From NCBI GenBank assembly GCA_003952965.2, contig CM025851.1:16408435-16472434 (forward strand): 64,000 nucleotides of DNA. The letters are read 5' to 3'. Below are positions 32,401 to 45,900 of the stretch, piece after piece. The notes beneath the pieces are model-generated. The model had not been told where the DNA came from. It was given only the letters and a program-made list of their open reading frames with translations, and searched no databases. The DNA comes from Morella rubra. Lineage: Eukaryota; Streptophyta; Magnoliopsida; Fagales; Myricaceae. Made by a program: the position numbers and the translations under genes. Positions within the stretch are counted from its first letter, which is position 1. Each line of letters starts with the position of its first letter.

Positions 32401-35400
32401 GGGGTAAAATATACATGAAGCATTTCTCTCATACCTTAGCTTCAATTTCAGCATAATACTGCCCAAGAGCAGTTTGAAGATTAAGAAGCTCAACATTTTT
32501 TGCCTCAATTGTGGTCAAACAGTTGGCAAGTTTTCTATTCAGGTCAGCAATCATCTCATTCGACTTCTGAATTTCATTGTTGTTGATCAACTTGATTTCC
32601 TCCTGACTTGCAATGGCCTGCTTCAGAGCTTTCTCCAAGTGTAATATTTGAGCCCTTTGATATTCATTGTTCTCTCGTAGTTCTTCAATGACTTTGCTGT
32701 CTTCATCCATTTTTTCAGACTCCTCAGACTCCTAGATTATCAAAGCAAGAAAACTCTAATTAGTTTTGGCTATAGAAAGCTTGAAAAATAAGGTTAATGG
32801 ATATGTATGCCACCACCTAGAATCTCTTACAAGCAAAACAACGTAACAATTAATGTAGCAACAAATTCATATCAAAGCATCCAGACCATGAGAGATTGTA
32901 GTCTTCAAAGGCCATCAGAATCATTCTCAAGTACGTACACAAGTACCTAAGGGGAATCATAACACCAATGCAGTAAGAATGACAGTGATGGGAAGCTCGG
33001 CATGAAAAAGATCAAGTATCAAAGTCCATATTCTGGCATGAAATCTGGAACTGATGAAATAAGATAGGTTGATGTATCTCTAGAAACAGATGATGCATTA
33101 GTACTTTGTTCACTGCTTTGCTTCTACAGCAATGTAATAATATAACAGGGCCAAAAACGCTCTATGCGATGCTTATTTCTTACAAGTCACAATCTACATA
33201 TCATCATTATTTGCCCATACTCAAATTCAGGCCACCAAAACACATCATCTAAAATACAGGAGAGATATTTGCAAGATAAATTGTGAGAGATTGTAGATTG
33301 TTACACTGCAAACAATCCCCAACTGAAGTAATGGTGATATCAGTTCTCACGAACTGTGCAGCTAGAACTATCTTTCAAAGTCGAGATGTAATCACAAAAC
33401 ACATCAATCGAATGAAAATTCCGGAGAGTTTGCGTTGCTTGTAAGTAACATGTTACGCAAAATCAGTAAATAAATTGCTAGTTCTGTCCAACAAAGTAAA
33501 AGACTAAAAGATATGCGACCTTTTCTAACAAATGCTGCTTAAGACGGGCCAATTCTTGTACTGCTTTGTCCCTTGCACGACATGTTTCCTTCAAATCGTC
33601 ATTCAGCTTTTGCAGATCTACCTCCATTTGCTCTTTTCCAGGAAAACTTCCAGATGAATTCTCCTTCTGCGACAAGTATAACTAGTAACTCATCCTTTAA
33701 CAAACAAGGAGATGGTAGGAGCCCATACCACGATGATGTACAACAGTGCCACTTAACATCGTTATGAATGGGGATGCTCAAAGGAAAAGAAAAGGGACAG
33801 GGAAGAGAGAAAAAGAGAGAACAATCTAAAGTACGAAACAATTTATATACCTCATTCGAACTAGTTGGATGCTTATTCGTCAGGGAAGTATCTGACAAGA
33901 CCTTCTCAGTTAAAGAGTTCCTGCTCATTTTCAGAGCAACCTCGAGCTCATTTTTCTCCATCTATGCAATGATAAAACATCAAATGGACTTGGAGCTCAA
34001 CATTTAATAGAAAGTGCATAAAATATTGGAGTACTTAAACGCGGTACAATTAGTGAAACATAACTATGGACTTACAAATATACCAACCTTAAGACTACTG
34101 TTTTCCTTCTCTAGCCTAGCAATTGCTCTTTTCAAATTCCCCAATACGTCGTTAGCATCTTCATCCTTCTGTCCATTCAGCTCCGTTTGTAGTTGTTTTA
34201 CTTCCAAAATTTTCTCATTCAACTCGTTGCGTATTTTGCTCATTTCCATGGAGGTCTGCCAGCAAAGAAGAGGACATGCCATACCAAAAAACACTACTTA
34301 AATACTAAAAGAAGGATGAAAATCTTAGAACAAAATACTTGGATATAAATAAATGTTTTAAAGGCAAATGAAAGAGAAATCATGCAATGCCTGAAACAAA
34401 AAGAGAGAGAAGTCCTAATTCAACATTCAAATGTGTTCATGATGTGGCACTACACAGTACAGTAATATAAGATCCACTATAAAGCAAATTCATGGAAGCA
34501 CAAAAATTCAAGATAAATAAAAAATATAACAGGAAGCAGAACATAGGAATCCAATATAACTTGTGCATTCAATAGGTTGTCAACTAGGAAGTTCGATTAG
34601 TCGGATGCCCGATCATTGTCACCAACTATTGGCACTTCTGAAGATATCTCTGCAATCAAGAAAGACTAATCTAACTCTCTAAGGCAACTAAAAAATGGTA
34701 GTTTACTCTCTATGAGTAACTTAAACTGAGTAAAGTACATAATTCTCCTTTTTCAACAAGGATCTGACGATTATTTACCTGTATTTTAGGAGAACGTATT
34801 GAATGTAATAAGGGGAAAAATGACAGATGCAACAGCCTTATAAACAAAATTCAAAAAAGTCCAAGCCAAAAATATGAAACGAACTCTTATCCCATTTCAA
34901 AACTCACTTTATCTCTGTCCAACTGCAGTGATTTGAGCTCCTCCTGGAAGGATTCCTTCAACTTCTGTTCATCTGAGAATAGAAAAGACAGAGAAAATCA
35001 GATGTCTCAAAAAAAAAATTGTTGAGTAATTACTGGATCTTCAGAATTGAATAAAATACTTTGTAACTTTGTCTGAACATTTTCCAAGTTAATACGTTCT
35101 TCTTTGAGTGCCATCCTCAATTGTTTCATCTCAGAAGTAACTTGCAATGCTGCAGGGGACCCATTTTTCTCTTCAAACAGATCTGCAAGCTCCTAGAAGG
35201 CATTTATACATCTGTTGTCAAGTTTCTTCATCATTAAAACAAACAAGTACAGAAAAGAACACAAGTAATATCCACATTTGGAATGATACACACAGATAAC
35301 AGGGATCAAATCAAAGTTTGTTTTACTGGAAAACCAGAAAAAGAATAGATAGGGTTAGCTTCCAACTCAGGTCCCATGGTGTATAATGACTAACCCCACC

Positions 35401-38400
35401 CCCAACCTACACCCCCCCCCCCCCCCCCCCGGCGACTCTTTTCTCTCTCCCTCAAAGGAAAGGAAAGAGTGAAAAACCAATAATTGCATTCTAAAGATCC
35501 AACCAGAAGTACTGAAAATTGGAAATAAAAACGAAGTTGCTCAAACTCCCTCAAAACATACAAGTTCGTCAGAATGAAAGATGCCATTACCTTCTCCTTT
35601 CCACGCAAGTTTGAATGTTTTGCTTCTGTCTTACTTTGAGTGACATCCGATAGCACTGCATGTGTGATTCCATTGCTTATTCCATCCTGCTTAGAGATGA
35701 CACCATTTTGTATCTGGTTTCCAGTGTAACGGATTTTTGCTTGAGTTGTAATTTTACTCTGTCGGTTGGGTGATTGATCAGTACTTCCCTGTACAAATCC
35801 CAACAACTGAGCCAATACCCACTACAACACATCTTTCCTTTTTTAAGACCAATAAACAAATGATATGATATTTCCAGCATGGGGAAGTAGAATGATATTA
35901 AAAAGGTGTGACATTGTATATATATGCTACGTACACACAGGAGGCATTAATTACTGGTTTGGTACAAAGGTCTATGTCCACAAACAGAGACATCACAGAG
36001 AAAATCACTTGAGAAACAACAACTATATAGTTCGAATCAAAGGTCCACATCCACAAATGGAGACACATGAAATGCTCAAAACCTAATCCCAAAGCATTCA
36101 AAACCCAAACATTGGAACTCCACAAGAGAAAAAAGCAAAGTCGATGAATGCAAAACTAACTTAGACGACATCATGCGATGAAGGCAGACATAAAAGGTCC
36201 GGTAAAGCAGATTATAGCTATCAAAGTCATAAAGTTGCTATAGCAAGGTAAACTACTTGTGTGGAAATATAATTGACATGATAGAAACTTAAGCCGCACG
36301 AATAATCCTCTATTTCAGCTTAATTTTGTCGCATCTAACAATACAAATTCTCATCAAGCATCTGCTCAGAAAGCATCCTCTAATTTTAAGGAGGACAGCG
36401 CTCTTATTTTATTGTCTCCATTATCATCCTCCTATGAGGAATTCGTGTCTAGATCACACAAAGGAAGAGATTCCATTTTGATGGAGAATTTCAGGTCAGG
36501 TTTCCACCCTCTAGAGTTAAGAAAGAGAACGCCTAATGCTAGTTGAGATATCTAGGATGAGGCTCTATTTGTCAGTGTAAAGGAATGGAGAAAATTTCCA
36601 GCACTAGGGACAATATAGCTTGAAATCTAAACAAAATCATAAAATTGGATGTCTTTTCCTTTTTTTTTTTTTTTTCCATAAACTGGGGCACATGAAGAAA
36701 GTTTGCAAGAAACTCAAAGAAAAAGAGAATTCAAACGATAAGTTGTCTGAAATTAGTAGATGAAAAAGTTCTCTTGAGATGCTACAAGAGAGCAAGGCCT
36801 TAGGTATAAAAGGATTAGAATCTAAGCATTTCTCACCACTATTACACTCTAGCTCTTGTTATTATGGAATTACTCCACAATCATCTTTGCCTATGAAAAT
36901 GGATCTTTATACCATACTAGTTAGTACATTTCTTTGATCCTATGAACAGCAATATTGAACTCGAATTGATACTACTACTCAAACACAAAATAAACAACTT
37001 CCTTATTTTGAATGAAGGACACGTATGTAACTAATCAAATGAGAGATATAAACTTAACCAGTTACATATCTACAACCCTAATTCCATCTAGTCAGAACCC
37101 CAACCATGTGAACTAAACACAAAGCTTGAGAGAAATAGTAGCAACATTTTTGTTATTTGGACTGGTTTATTCTCTCACATTTCTACATTTTGCCTTGCCT
37201 TGTGTCTCCTCAAATGCTACAATCGGGGCGACTCTATGTAGCCAAAACCGCAAATCAACAATTTCTCACAAACAAAATAAACATCCATACAGATACCAAT
37301 AAACCACACCTAACAATCAAACATCTACCTTGTACATATTAATGCCATTCGTGAATCCTTTGGCGCTTTCGTTTCTGGGAGAAATGGGTGTTGAGTTCAC
37401 TGCATCCAAATTTTGCTTCAGAGATCCGTTTTCTTTATTCAGTCTAGAAATCTGATCCTGTAACAATGGAGATGAAAGGAACATTTAAAATGAATTATCA
37501 GAATATGTAATTGAGATTCGAGAAGTCATCAGAGTACCTCTTTCTCTTTCAACAAAGCTGCATAATTAACTGATAACGCTTTAATTTCTGCTTCAGATTC
37601 CTGAAGTCTTTTGATTTCAGCTTTGTATCGTTCCATCTACAGACAAGACTGAGAGGTAAAAAAAACATATCTTTTAACCAAATCCACTAAGCAGACGACA
37701 CATAAGTGACTGCCTCATAGCTACACTTAATGCATACTCACAACCGAAGCCAAGGTATGATATGATAATATATAACAATTAAGAGTGACTGCTTTCCCCA
37801 GGAGAGTCTCAAAAAGATAAATCAAATCACATCTCTTATTTATACAGAACCTCCTTTATTGGGATATGGCAGCAAAGAGTAGGGTCTATCCAACCTACTG
37901 CTCAATTTCACACCAAAGTTGGTACAGAAGCTCCAACGAGCATCATCACTCTTCTGAGTTAAAACTGGAAGAGTCCTCAAATTATCTATCAAATAACACG
38001 CTTTTATAATAATGATATTTAAATTATCTGGAATCAAATTTCCAAAATTCACAAAATTTCCTATACCTAAAACTTCAAATATACAGACATAAGACTCACA
38101 ACTGCAACTTCAAATTAAGCGTACATGTTAAAGTGAAATGATTTTATTAGCTTCTTCATTGGATATTTTAAAAACGTCATCTACTTTGTCCCATGGACAA
38201 TAACCAACTAATTTTATAGACAATTAAGCTTCATATAAACCCAGTAAGCACAATCTCAAAGAAGAATAGCACCTGGTCACTGACTGTGCAATCTGAACTG
38301 CATATCACTGACCATAAAACACAGCACTATCCGACAGTTACAGCTCCCTTAACACCAAAAAATGTAGAACGTCTTGCGGCTCACAAGAGAAAATGTGCGT

Positions 38401-38975
38401 GCGGGTGTGGCGTGCATGCAGAAAAAGATGGGTTCAAACAACAGTACGGAATAAACAGAAGACTGATGAGCATAATTCAAACACCCACGCCCCAGCTCCA
38501 ATTCGAAATTCAATGTTTGCTGGTGTCCGAAGAAAAAAATTCAGAACCAATTCTTTTGCATGACGAGAATAGCAAAGTCATCAGATTCGAGGAATCCTAA
38601 TCCCTCTAAAACCTAAATGCGTCGCATATCAAACAAAAACGACCTTCTCACAGTTCATGTCGATACAAAATTCAAATCAAACTACGAATAAGAACGCCAA
38701 ATTCTCTGCTAGGAAAATTAAAATTTACCAAACGTTCAATGCCACACCTCGAAATTATAAGCGGAATCAGTCCCATTCGGCGTCATAGACCGCGAAACCG
38801 ACTTCGAATGCGCGAAACTGTGGGAATTCCTCCGATCAGAGACCGAAGAGTCGTCGGCTCCATTGTGTGAGGCGTAGATCTCGAGCTCCCCGTCGTCGTC
38901 TTCATCGTCTTCGTGAACGTCGAGTGCGATCTTATTCAAGTTCTCCTTCAAATTCGCAATCGAGTTCCACATCAT
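29447..38975 (-). CDS. Golgin candidate of the GC3/GC4 type with GRAB region, 15 exons
   Basis: Exons, 5' to 3' on the minus strand: 38975-38748, 37636-37538, 37457-37329, 35788-35591, 35192-35060, 34972-34908, 34255-34088, 33961-33851, 33666-33520, 32731-32435, 32316-32251, 31616-31414, 31122-31068, 30377-30192, 29785-29447. All are GT-AG and sum to 2424 nt, an open frame of 807 residues. The start is MMWNSIANLKENLNKIALDV followed by an acidic stretch. Residues about 77-630 are heptad-rich coiled coil. The GRAB region that binds ARF-type GTPases lies at about 634-680 (LGFSDEDKQRIGVAQQGAGK, then VVRGVLGLPGRLVGGILGG), then SFADLWVDFLLKENEERERR. This matches Arabidopsis golgin candidates 3 and 4, Golgi tethering proteins. 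The second ATG (38972) is an equally possible start. Confidence 0.9.
36210..36900 (+). mobile_element. Ty1/copia gag relic in golgin intron 3
   Basis: This retrotransposon fossil lies antisense to the golgin gene in its 1.5-kb third intron. The translated text resembles copia Gag (a LILLSPLSSSYEEF-like stretch, then a GRDSI-like stretch) followed by a CCHC-knuckle-like segment (HKLGHMKKVCKKLK). No LTRs, protease, integrase or reverse transcriptase are visible nearby. It is a short, broken and old internal fragment. The limits are approximate. Confidence 0.6.
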
Positions 38976-39348
38976 TCAAATTTCCCCGAAACCCGCGACT
39001 CCGCCGACTCTATTAGCATGCACTGGTTTCGAAGAAAAACGGCGCTAAAATTCGTAGCTTATCGGATGAAATTAGCCGATAATACGGTTGTGCTGGAGGA
39101 TTTTTCTGGGGGCTATATAAATTCCTGATTTCGATAGATCTGGGAACAAGGGAGGAGGGAAGGAGGGCGGGCATGGCATGGAGTTTTCATAAATCATACA
39201 AAATAATAAATAAGAGGGATAAATATTTGAGGGGAGGACACGTAACGCGACTAACCAAATGGGAGAATTTTGGTAGATGTAAAACACTTTTGTCCCCGTA
39301 ACCTGCAAATTTACGACACCAATTTTTACATGTAGGGATAGTGGTAGA
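38976..39348. promoter_or_regulatory. Golgin promoter region, limited upstream by a hAT insertion
   Basis: About 370 bp separate the golgin ATG from the hAT element at 39349. The near part is GC-richer with pyrimidine stretches, as in a leader. No clear TATA box is seen on the minus strand. Confidence 0.4.
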
Positions 39349-40191
39349 TAGGGCTGTGCAGAATCTGTCTGATCCGACTCATCGATCCGGATTCGACCCG
39401 TCTCGACCTGCATGGATCCGATCCAGTCAGAACCGGATTAAGATAATATATGTGAAAAAATCATGTAATCGAGTCGAAATCGAATACCGGGAATGAGATC
39501 CGAAATCATCCAACCCAACCCGATTATCTCATTTAAACTAAACACGCCGTTTTGGGGAGGGGGTGTTCCATTCAGCTGACCCCCCCCCCCCTTAACCCCC
39601 ATTCACAAATTCCCTATAAGCCCTTACTAGTTCTCCCATCTTTCTCTTCAAAAATTTAAGGAACCCTAGCCCTAATTTTCTCTCCGTCTCTCTCAGTCGT
39701 CGTCGCCATCGGTCTCCTTGTCGCCTACCTCCGATAGCTATAGCCTCCTACCTTCTCAGCAATCGACGCTCTTTGTTGAGCCTCACAGTGAAGGCCCTCA
39801 TTGATGCTCCTCCATTGCTGCCTACCTCCGTCCTTCGTCAGCTATCATTGCCACCGATCTCCTCGTCTCCTCTTTTCTCAGCCATTGACGAATTTGAGTA
39901 AATCAACTGATTCCAAATTTCTAGTTGCATATTTGTATCATTGTATGTTCATTCTTTTTAGGATTACAACTAAATTCATCGATTCAAGCTAGGTGGCGTT
40001 TTTGTTTAATTCAAATTAGATCAAGCGTTCCAAATCCGAATCCGGTCTGAAATCCGATCCAAATCCGACTTCACCAACTTGGCCGAATATCAACCATTTT
40101 CGGATCAGATTCGGATTCGAACTTTGGTAACCTAAAATTTTAGATTTGGATTTTGGCCTTTTGAATCCGAAAATTTCAGTGCGCACCCCTA
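39349..40191. mobile_element. hAT-like non-autonomous element with exact 8-bp target-site duplication
   Basis: The flanks are gtggtaga at 39341-39348 and gtggtaga at 40192-40199, identical. The ends are TAGGGCTGTGCAGAATC and, reversed, TAGGGGTGCGCACTGAAA, both typical hAT (TAGGG-TG). The interior has no transposase. It has 'gatccga/gaatccg' repeats near both ends, a C run at about 39580-39591, and a less AT-rich middle with UTR-like 'ccctaattttctctccgtctctc'. Confidence 0.85.
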
Positions 40192-40798
40192 GTGGTAGAT
40201 CTGTGTACTTTTGATCAACAGTAGGGGTAAGGATGTTGGTTTTATAAAAAAATAATAATAATAATAAATAGAATAGTGAATATTTATATAGATCAAAGTT
40301 TTATAACATTTTGTGTAAAAATTGGTAAAAAAGTTTTGGGAAAAATGTCAAATTGGTCCCTCTAGTATATGAGAAAATCGATTTAGTCCTTGTGTTACCA
40401 AAATGATAAAATTAGTCCCTTTATTCACTAACTCGTTTGCCGATGGTCCTCCCTCCCCATTCCATTCACTATATCACCGGAACATAAACTACCTAAATCC
40501 TAAATGCCACATGTCTGCCACGTAAGCCATTAACTAGTCATTAAAAAAACAAAAAAAAAAAACCAGCTCCTAAAATTCTCTATAACCCGCATGACCTATT
40601 GACCCTGAAAGCCATTTTCTCAAAAGCTACCCACTTCTCTGTGCCTCATACCCATTTTCTTCAAAATCTCCCTCCAACGTTGAAGCCTCTCCTCTGGTTC
40701 ATAATTTCGTCTACCAAATCTCTTTGGTTCGTGCCTTTTTTTCGTTCCGCCATCTTCTGGTATTGCACCCGATTCCAAGCATTCCACAACTAATAGAC

Positions 40799-41115
40799 AT
40801 GGACTCATCTAGTTAGACATCCTTTGCTTTTGGCGTTAAGGCTCACTTCTGCAACTGTGATCTCCAAGCATCTCTAAAGACATCTTGGACGAAGAGAAAT
40901 CCTGGAAGAAGGTTCTTTGGATGTTCAAGATATGGTACAAAATCAGTAAGTATACCTATTCGATTAAATGTCAAAGTGAAAAAAAACTCAACTTTATTTC
41001 TTACACAACAATTTGTCCTCTGTTGACTGCACTATAGATGCCACCTCCGTGTGACTATTTTGCTTGGTATGACCCTCCCTCTGCAAACAGGCGGTTGAGT
41101 TCTTTCCTAGTTTGA
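40799..41115 (+). pseudogene. GRF-type zinc-finger frame inside the MULE
   Basis: Exon 40799-40945 and exon 41038-41115 are joined by a GT-AG intron (gtaagt...ctatag). Exon 1 reads MDSSS, an in-frame TAG, then FGVKAHFCNCDLQASLKTSW and NPGRRFFGCSRYGTKS. Exon 2 reads MPPPCDYFAWYDPPSANRR and soon stops. The CxC, GRRFxGC and C-DYFxWYDPP pattern is a GRF zinc finger of the kind found in many small plant proteins. The early stop makes a full-length product from this ATG unlikely. It may be a captured host gene or a second gene of this MULE lineage placed like mudrB. Confidence 0.65.
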
Positions 41116-42240
41116 TGAAAAAAATTCAAGTTGTTGGAAGTTGAAGCTCTGAGGTAAAGAGAGATTGGAGAAAACTAAGGATTTTGTTGGTTGTTTCATG
41201 GGTATTTGCACTAGCTTCAATTCGTACGGCCTTGTGGTTTTAAATATAGTTAGTTTATCCCTTACGTATATGTATGGTTGTTTCATGGCTTTTGAGCCTT
41301 TTTGGGGTTGTTGGTTTTCAATGTAATCTCATGTCTTGTTGGCTTTTGTAATGACAGGATCCTGTCTTCAATGTATGGATTTTGTGGTTGTTGTACTGCA
41401 AGGTTTAATGAACATAATTTGTTATGTATATGTATGGTTGTTTTGCCTTTTTCATGGCTTGACTTTGTCTAAATACATACGTAATTTGTTTCAAATACAA
41501 AAAGCTGTGCTTAACGTATTTCATGGTTACTTGCTGTGGGAGCAATGCCCAATTGTATTAATCATTATCTGTTCTTGAATATTTGACGTTAAAGAGCTAT
41601 AAACATGCTGTCTGTAATGATCATTATACAATATCTATTATGTTGATTTAGCCAGTCACTCGAGCAAAAGTTCCAAGAGTTTCAACTTGTAGTTCTTGGT
41701 ACAAGTTGCCCTCAATTGAAAGTTGAGAAAAGATATCAGAACTGGAACCATAAATTACAGGTTCAGAAAATTCAGCTATACCAATTCTCTTCACCAGCAT
41801 TCAATACAAGTCAATCCATCACCATTTCCTATGTTAACTTGCAAATTACTATTGCATCATCTGTTTATCTTCAGTTCATCACCTTGCAGTGAAGATCTCT
41901 TGAATAGGGTAAATATCCAAGACCACCCCTCAGATATCTAAAGTACTTTCTTCTTTTTGCCATCATTTTGTACCCCTAACAAGAGAATAGAATGTCACCC
42001 TAGCATCATAACTTTGAATCAATGCGTAGCTACTACTTCTCAGCAATGCTAAATTCATAAATATTGAAATAATAGCAATGCCACTAAAATAACAGCAATG
42101 CGACTACTTCACACCAACAGCTAAATTCATAAATACTTGAAATGTAACATCCAACTGAACCTGTCTTCTATTCAGCACCATAAATGTTTACAAAAACATA
42201 GGAAATAAACATCCAAGCTGTTTACATCACAGCATCTTAA

Positions 42241-42450
42241 GGTTGTGTTTGAGTGTTAAAATTTTGGGGAGGTTAAAATTTTAAGGTATTGAAATTGGTG
42301 AAAAAGTGAAGAGAGAGATGGTTTGAATGATTTTTTTTATATTTATTATAGTGAAAAGTAATAATTTGATGGGGAGAGAAAGATTATATTGTAATTATTT
42401 TATTACGTTAAAATTTTAAAAGGCCTAAAATTTTAGTAAATAAACACACC
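42241..42450. mobile_element. Tourist-like MITE with TAA target duplication
   Basis: The element is flanked by TAA on both sides (42238-42240, 42451-42453). The ends GGTTGTGTTTGAGTGTTAAAA and, reversed, GGTGTGTTTATTTACTAAAA form imperfect inverted repeats leading into 'aaattttag'. The 210-bp AT-rich interior matches the partial copy at 23205-23337. It is probably PIF/Harbinger-derived. Confidence 0.65.
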
Positions 42451-43766
42451 TAAGTTCTATACCATAAGTGCTTACATCATCAACATAATGTCATTGAAAT
42501 TCAGCACCATAACTGTGCACAAAAAACTGCTAAATTCATCATCCAAAGTTCAAAAAACTATCAACATCTAACCTATCAAAAGAACTGCCAACATCCAAAC
42601 TACCAAATATAACTACCACCATCCAACCTCCCTAAAAATAGCCAAAATCCAACCCCATCACTTCCAATTGCCATCCAAAAAACAGTTTTAAAATATTATA
42701 AATATTTTCACTACAACGTATTGGCGTCATCTTCTTCCTCGGTCTGTTTGCTATGCACTGGGTATGCCCCACGGGTGGTTGAGCAACTACTGATTCCATA
42801 GGGAGTTGAGGTGGAGTAGGACATGGTGGGTCCACTTTGGGCTGAGAATGTCCTACAGACTGAGAATGTTATGAAGTCTTAACATCCTACATTTACGGAT
42901 TCATATATTAACATAGACATATTCAGATATTCATAAATCATTAAAGTTGGCATAGCTTACCCCCAAAGTCTGTTGTGCCTTTTTCTTTGGGCATGTCCTG
43001 GTATTGTGACCAACCATCTTGCAGATTTTGCATGCATGATTATACCCTTGTCTTGTAACTTTGTAGGTCTCATCAGGCTAATCAGGTCCCCTTCTCCTTG
43101 CAACTCTAGGTTTGCCAAGTTGCCTTCTATATTGGGGTGGCAATATAGTGTCATTGTCATCCTTTGGCCATTCATCGAGTCCAGGCATTGACTCAATTGG
43201 AAAGCAATACGCCTATCTAAATGTATCCATATGATAACACCTACCACATTCAGAGACAATGAAGTTAGTCTTCTTTATTTATAAAACTTTTTAACTTATA
43301 AAAAATTAACACAACACTATACCAATGTATGAAGTCCTCGAGATTCTGCTTGTCAAAATACATGGCAGCCACAGCATGCGCACATGGAATGTCATTTAAC
43401 TGCCAGCGACCACAAGTACAAGTTCTTTCCGTCATATCAACAACTCTTCGTGCCTCAAAATAGTGATCTACCTCAAACTTCCCAACAAATTGCCAGTGGC
43501 AGATATAGTTTCTAGCGATGTCCTTGTTCCTCTCTAATTTCTTCAAAATTTTAGGATACCACTAGGTGGTGGCAGTAGCGGCTCCGGACCGCTTTGCTTC
43601 AAAACACCTCAGAAGTTGTCGTCTAATCATTTCAAACATTGTGATGAGTGATTTGTCCCTTACATTCTTGATCCAAGGGTTGAAACCCTCAGCCAAATTG
43701 TTTAATAGCATATCAGACTTGCTTGTTGTCCTAAAAGCATGTCATGACCAGTTGCAGGGTCTACTT

Positions 43767-44171
43767 TAGGACTGTGTATCAGCGATGGCGGTTATGCCCC
43801 CCACCGCCACCTTCATTGCCTTGGGCGACGACCAAAATTCCTCCACTGGCAGTAGTAATACCGGTTACCGGTGCCCAGCGGTGGCTGTAGCGGTTAACCG
43901 CCCACCGATGGACCTATTTTTTTGGGCCGTTTGGGCCCCTATTTGGCCGTTTGAGCAAAGAGAGATTGAGAGGGAGAGAGAAGCGGAGAGGCTTATTGGC
44001 AAGCGGAGCAGCTGTTGCATGGCAGCAGGTGGCCGCTGTGGGAGGCGAAGCAGCTGTGAGAAGGAAAGGGAGAGACAGAGATGAGAGTCAAAAGAGAAAG
44101 AGAGGTAGAGACTGAGAGGGAGAGAGAGCCTTAATGTGAGCGAGAGAGAGACGGTGGTAAGGGCACAACAG

Positions 44172-44232
<61 letters not shown>

Positions 44233-45900
44233 GCGTGCATGAGTTTGTGAGAAAGATGGGGGAGGGTGAAAGACTGAAATTTACATGAGAACTGAGGAGG
44301 AAAGAAAGAGAGAGAGTAGGAGAGGAGAGAAAACCTAAATTAAATGTTTAAAATTACCTAGTTTAAAAACTTCTAGAATCCTAGTGCTAAACTAGTTCAT
44401 ATCTTTCTAAATATGTTAGGATCAATTACTAAATAAAAGGTCTAGATTTCCAAATTCGTCATGATCAATTACAAAATAAAATGCTTGAAAAAATAAAAAG
44501 CTCATTAAGTGTGACGAAATAAAATTCTCATTAATGATTTTCCAAATATATCAATTGTGAGGCTTTAAATACAAATTAAAAGAGAACTGAATTTGACTTG
44601 AAACTCCTTTTGGTTGGAAACTAGGGAGGGAGGGAATCGTGCGGAATATTCAATCCCCCCTTTGTGTTTTCGCTCTCACCTCTCTTTAAATGCAAATTTA
44701 AGAGAAATAATTTTTAGATGAGTTTTCAATTCAAAATTAATTTTATTTGGTTGTTTTCTTTGAATTTGAATATGACTTTACGTGCGAATTAGGGAATTCT
44801 TATTTTTCTATTCTCCTCCCTCTCTCTCTCTCTTTCCCATTACCCCTCTCTCGCACTCTCCCTCACCTCTCTTTAAATGTAAATTAAGAATTGAAATGCA
44901 AGTTAAGAAAGAGAATTTTTAATTGAGTTTTCATTTCAAAATTAATTTTGTTGAGTTTTAATTTTTGAATTTAAATTTGAATTTGACTTTCGATGCAAAT
45001 TAGGAAATTGTTACTTGTTAGAGTGATAGAGAGAGAATTTTTAGGAATCATGATTATTTTTCTATTCTCCTCCCCTCTCTCTCTCTCCCACTACCCTTTT
45101 CTCACGCTTTCCCTCTCCTCCTCTCTCTCACCTCTCTTTAAATGCAAATTAAGAATTGAAATGCAAATTAAGAGAGAATTTTTAGGTGATTTTCAATTCA
45201 TAATTAATTTTATTGAGTTGTCTTCTTTAAATTTGAATTTGACTTTAGATGTAAATTAGGAAATTGTTAATTTTTTAGAGTAATAGAGAGAGAATTTTTA
45301 AGAATCTTGCTTATTTTTTTGTACTATATATGAAGAAATCAACCTATACCAGATTATATACAAGTATCTATTTTCATAACTAGCATTATTAATGGGCACA
45401 ATATTCAAATGTGAAATCATAGGCACGTTAATCTCGTATGAATGTATGCGAGGCAAATAAAAAAGTTTTCGGCCACTGCCCCTCTCTCTCTGCTCTCGCT
45501 TTCGTTCTCCCTTTACCTCTCTCTCACCTCTGTCTCCCTCTCCCTCTCTTTCACGTTTCACTTTCCTCTCTCTCCCTCTCTGTCTCTCTCTCTCTCTCTC
45601 TATTCTCTAACTCTCTCTCCCCGACACCTCTCTCTTCTCCTTCTCCTCTCTCTCTCTCTCTTGCCCACACTTCTCTCTCTTCTCCCTCTCTTTCCCCCGC
45701 ACCTCTCTCTCACCTGCCTTTTATTTCAAAAAAAAAATGGTGATGGCAGTGAACCACCCAGCGGTCGGCGGTTTCACCGCCATTGCCATTTTCACTGCCA
45801 CATGGTGAAAATGGTAACCGATTCCGCCCCCGCTACTAAGCGGGGAACAGTGACTGGTGGTTATTAATTGGCACATCATCGGTACCGGTGAACAACCCTA
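43767..45900. mobile_element. 2.1-kb hAT-like non-autonomous element inside the transposase gene
   Basis: The flanks are gtctactt (43759-43766) and gtttattt (45901-45908), 6 of 8 identical. The ends are TAGGACTGTGTATCAGCG and, reversed, TAGGGTTGTTCACCGGTACC. The second is the same terminus seen at 1663. The subterminal regions carry cggttaaccg/ccaccg motifs. The interior holds long GA/CT runs (44178-44233, 45480-45710) and three tandem blocks (44691-45310), with no transposase. It splits the MULE transposase between ...AFKYLDKIN and the NWSxHAF-like segment. Confidence 0.8.
44691..45310. repeat. Three imperfect tandem blocks in the hAT element
   Basis: The block 'ctctttaaatgcaaattaag ... gaatttgactt...gaaattgtta ... 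attctcctcc' starts at about 44691, 44870 and 45133. Blocks two and three are the most alike (about 260 bp); block one is shorter. The blocks are separated by CT-rich stretches. Confidence 0.7.

Noticed and set aside
43865-45867. Several open frames rich in Leu/Ser/Pro or Arg/Glu in both strands
   Set aside because: They are translations of GA/CT runs inside the hAT element and have no gene-like composition.
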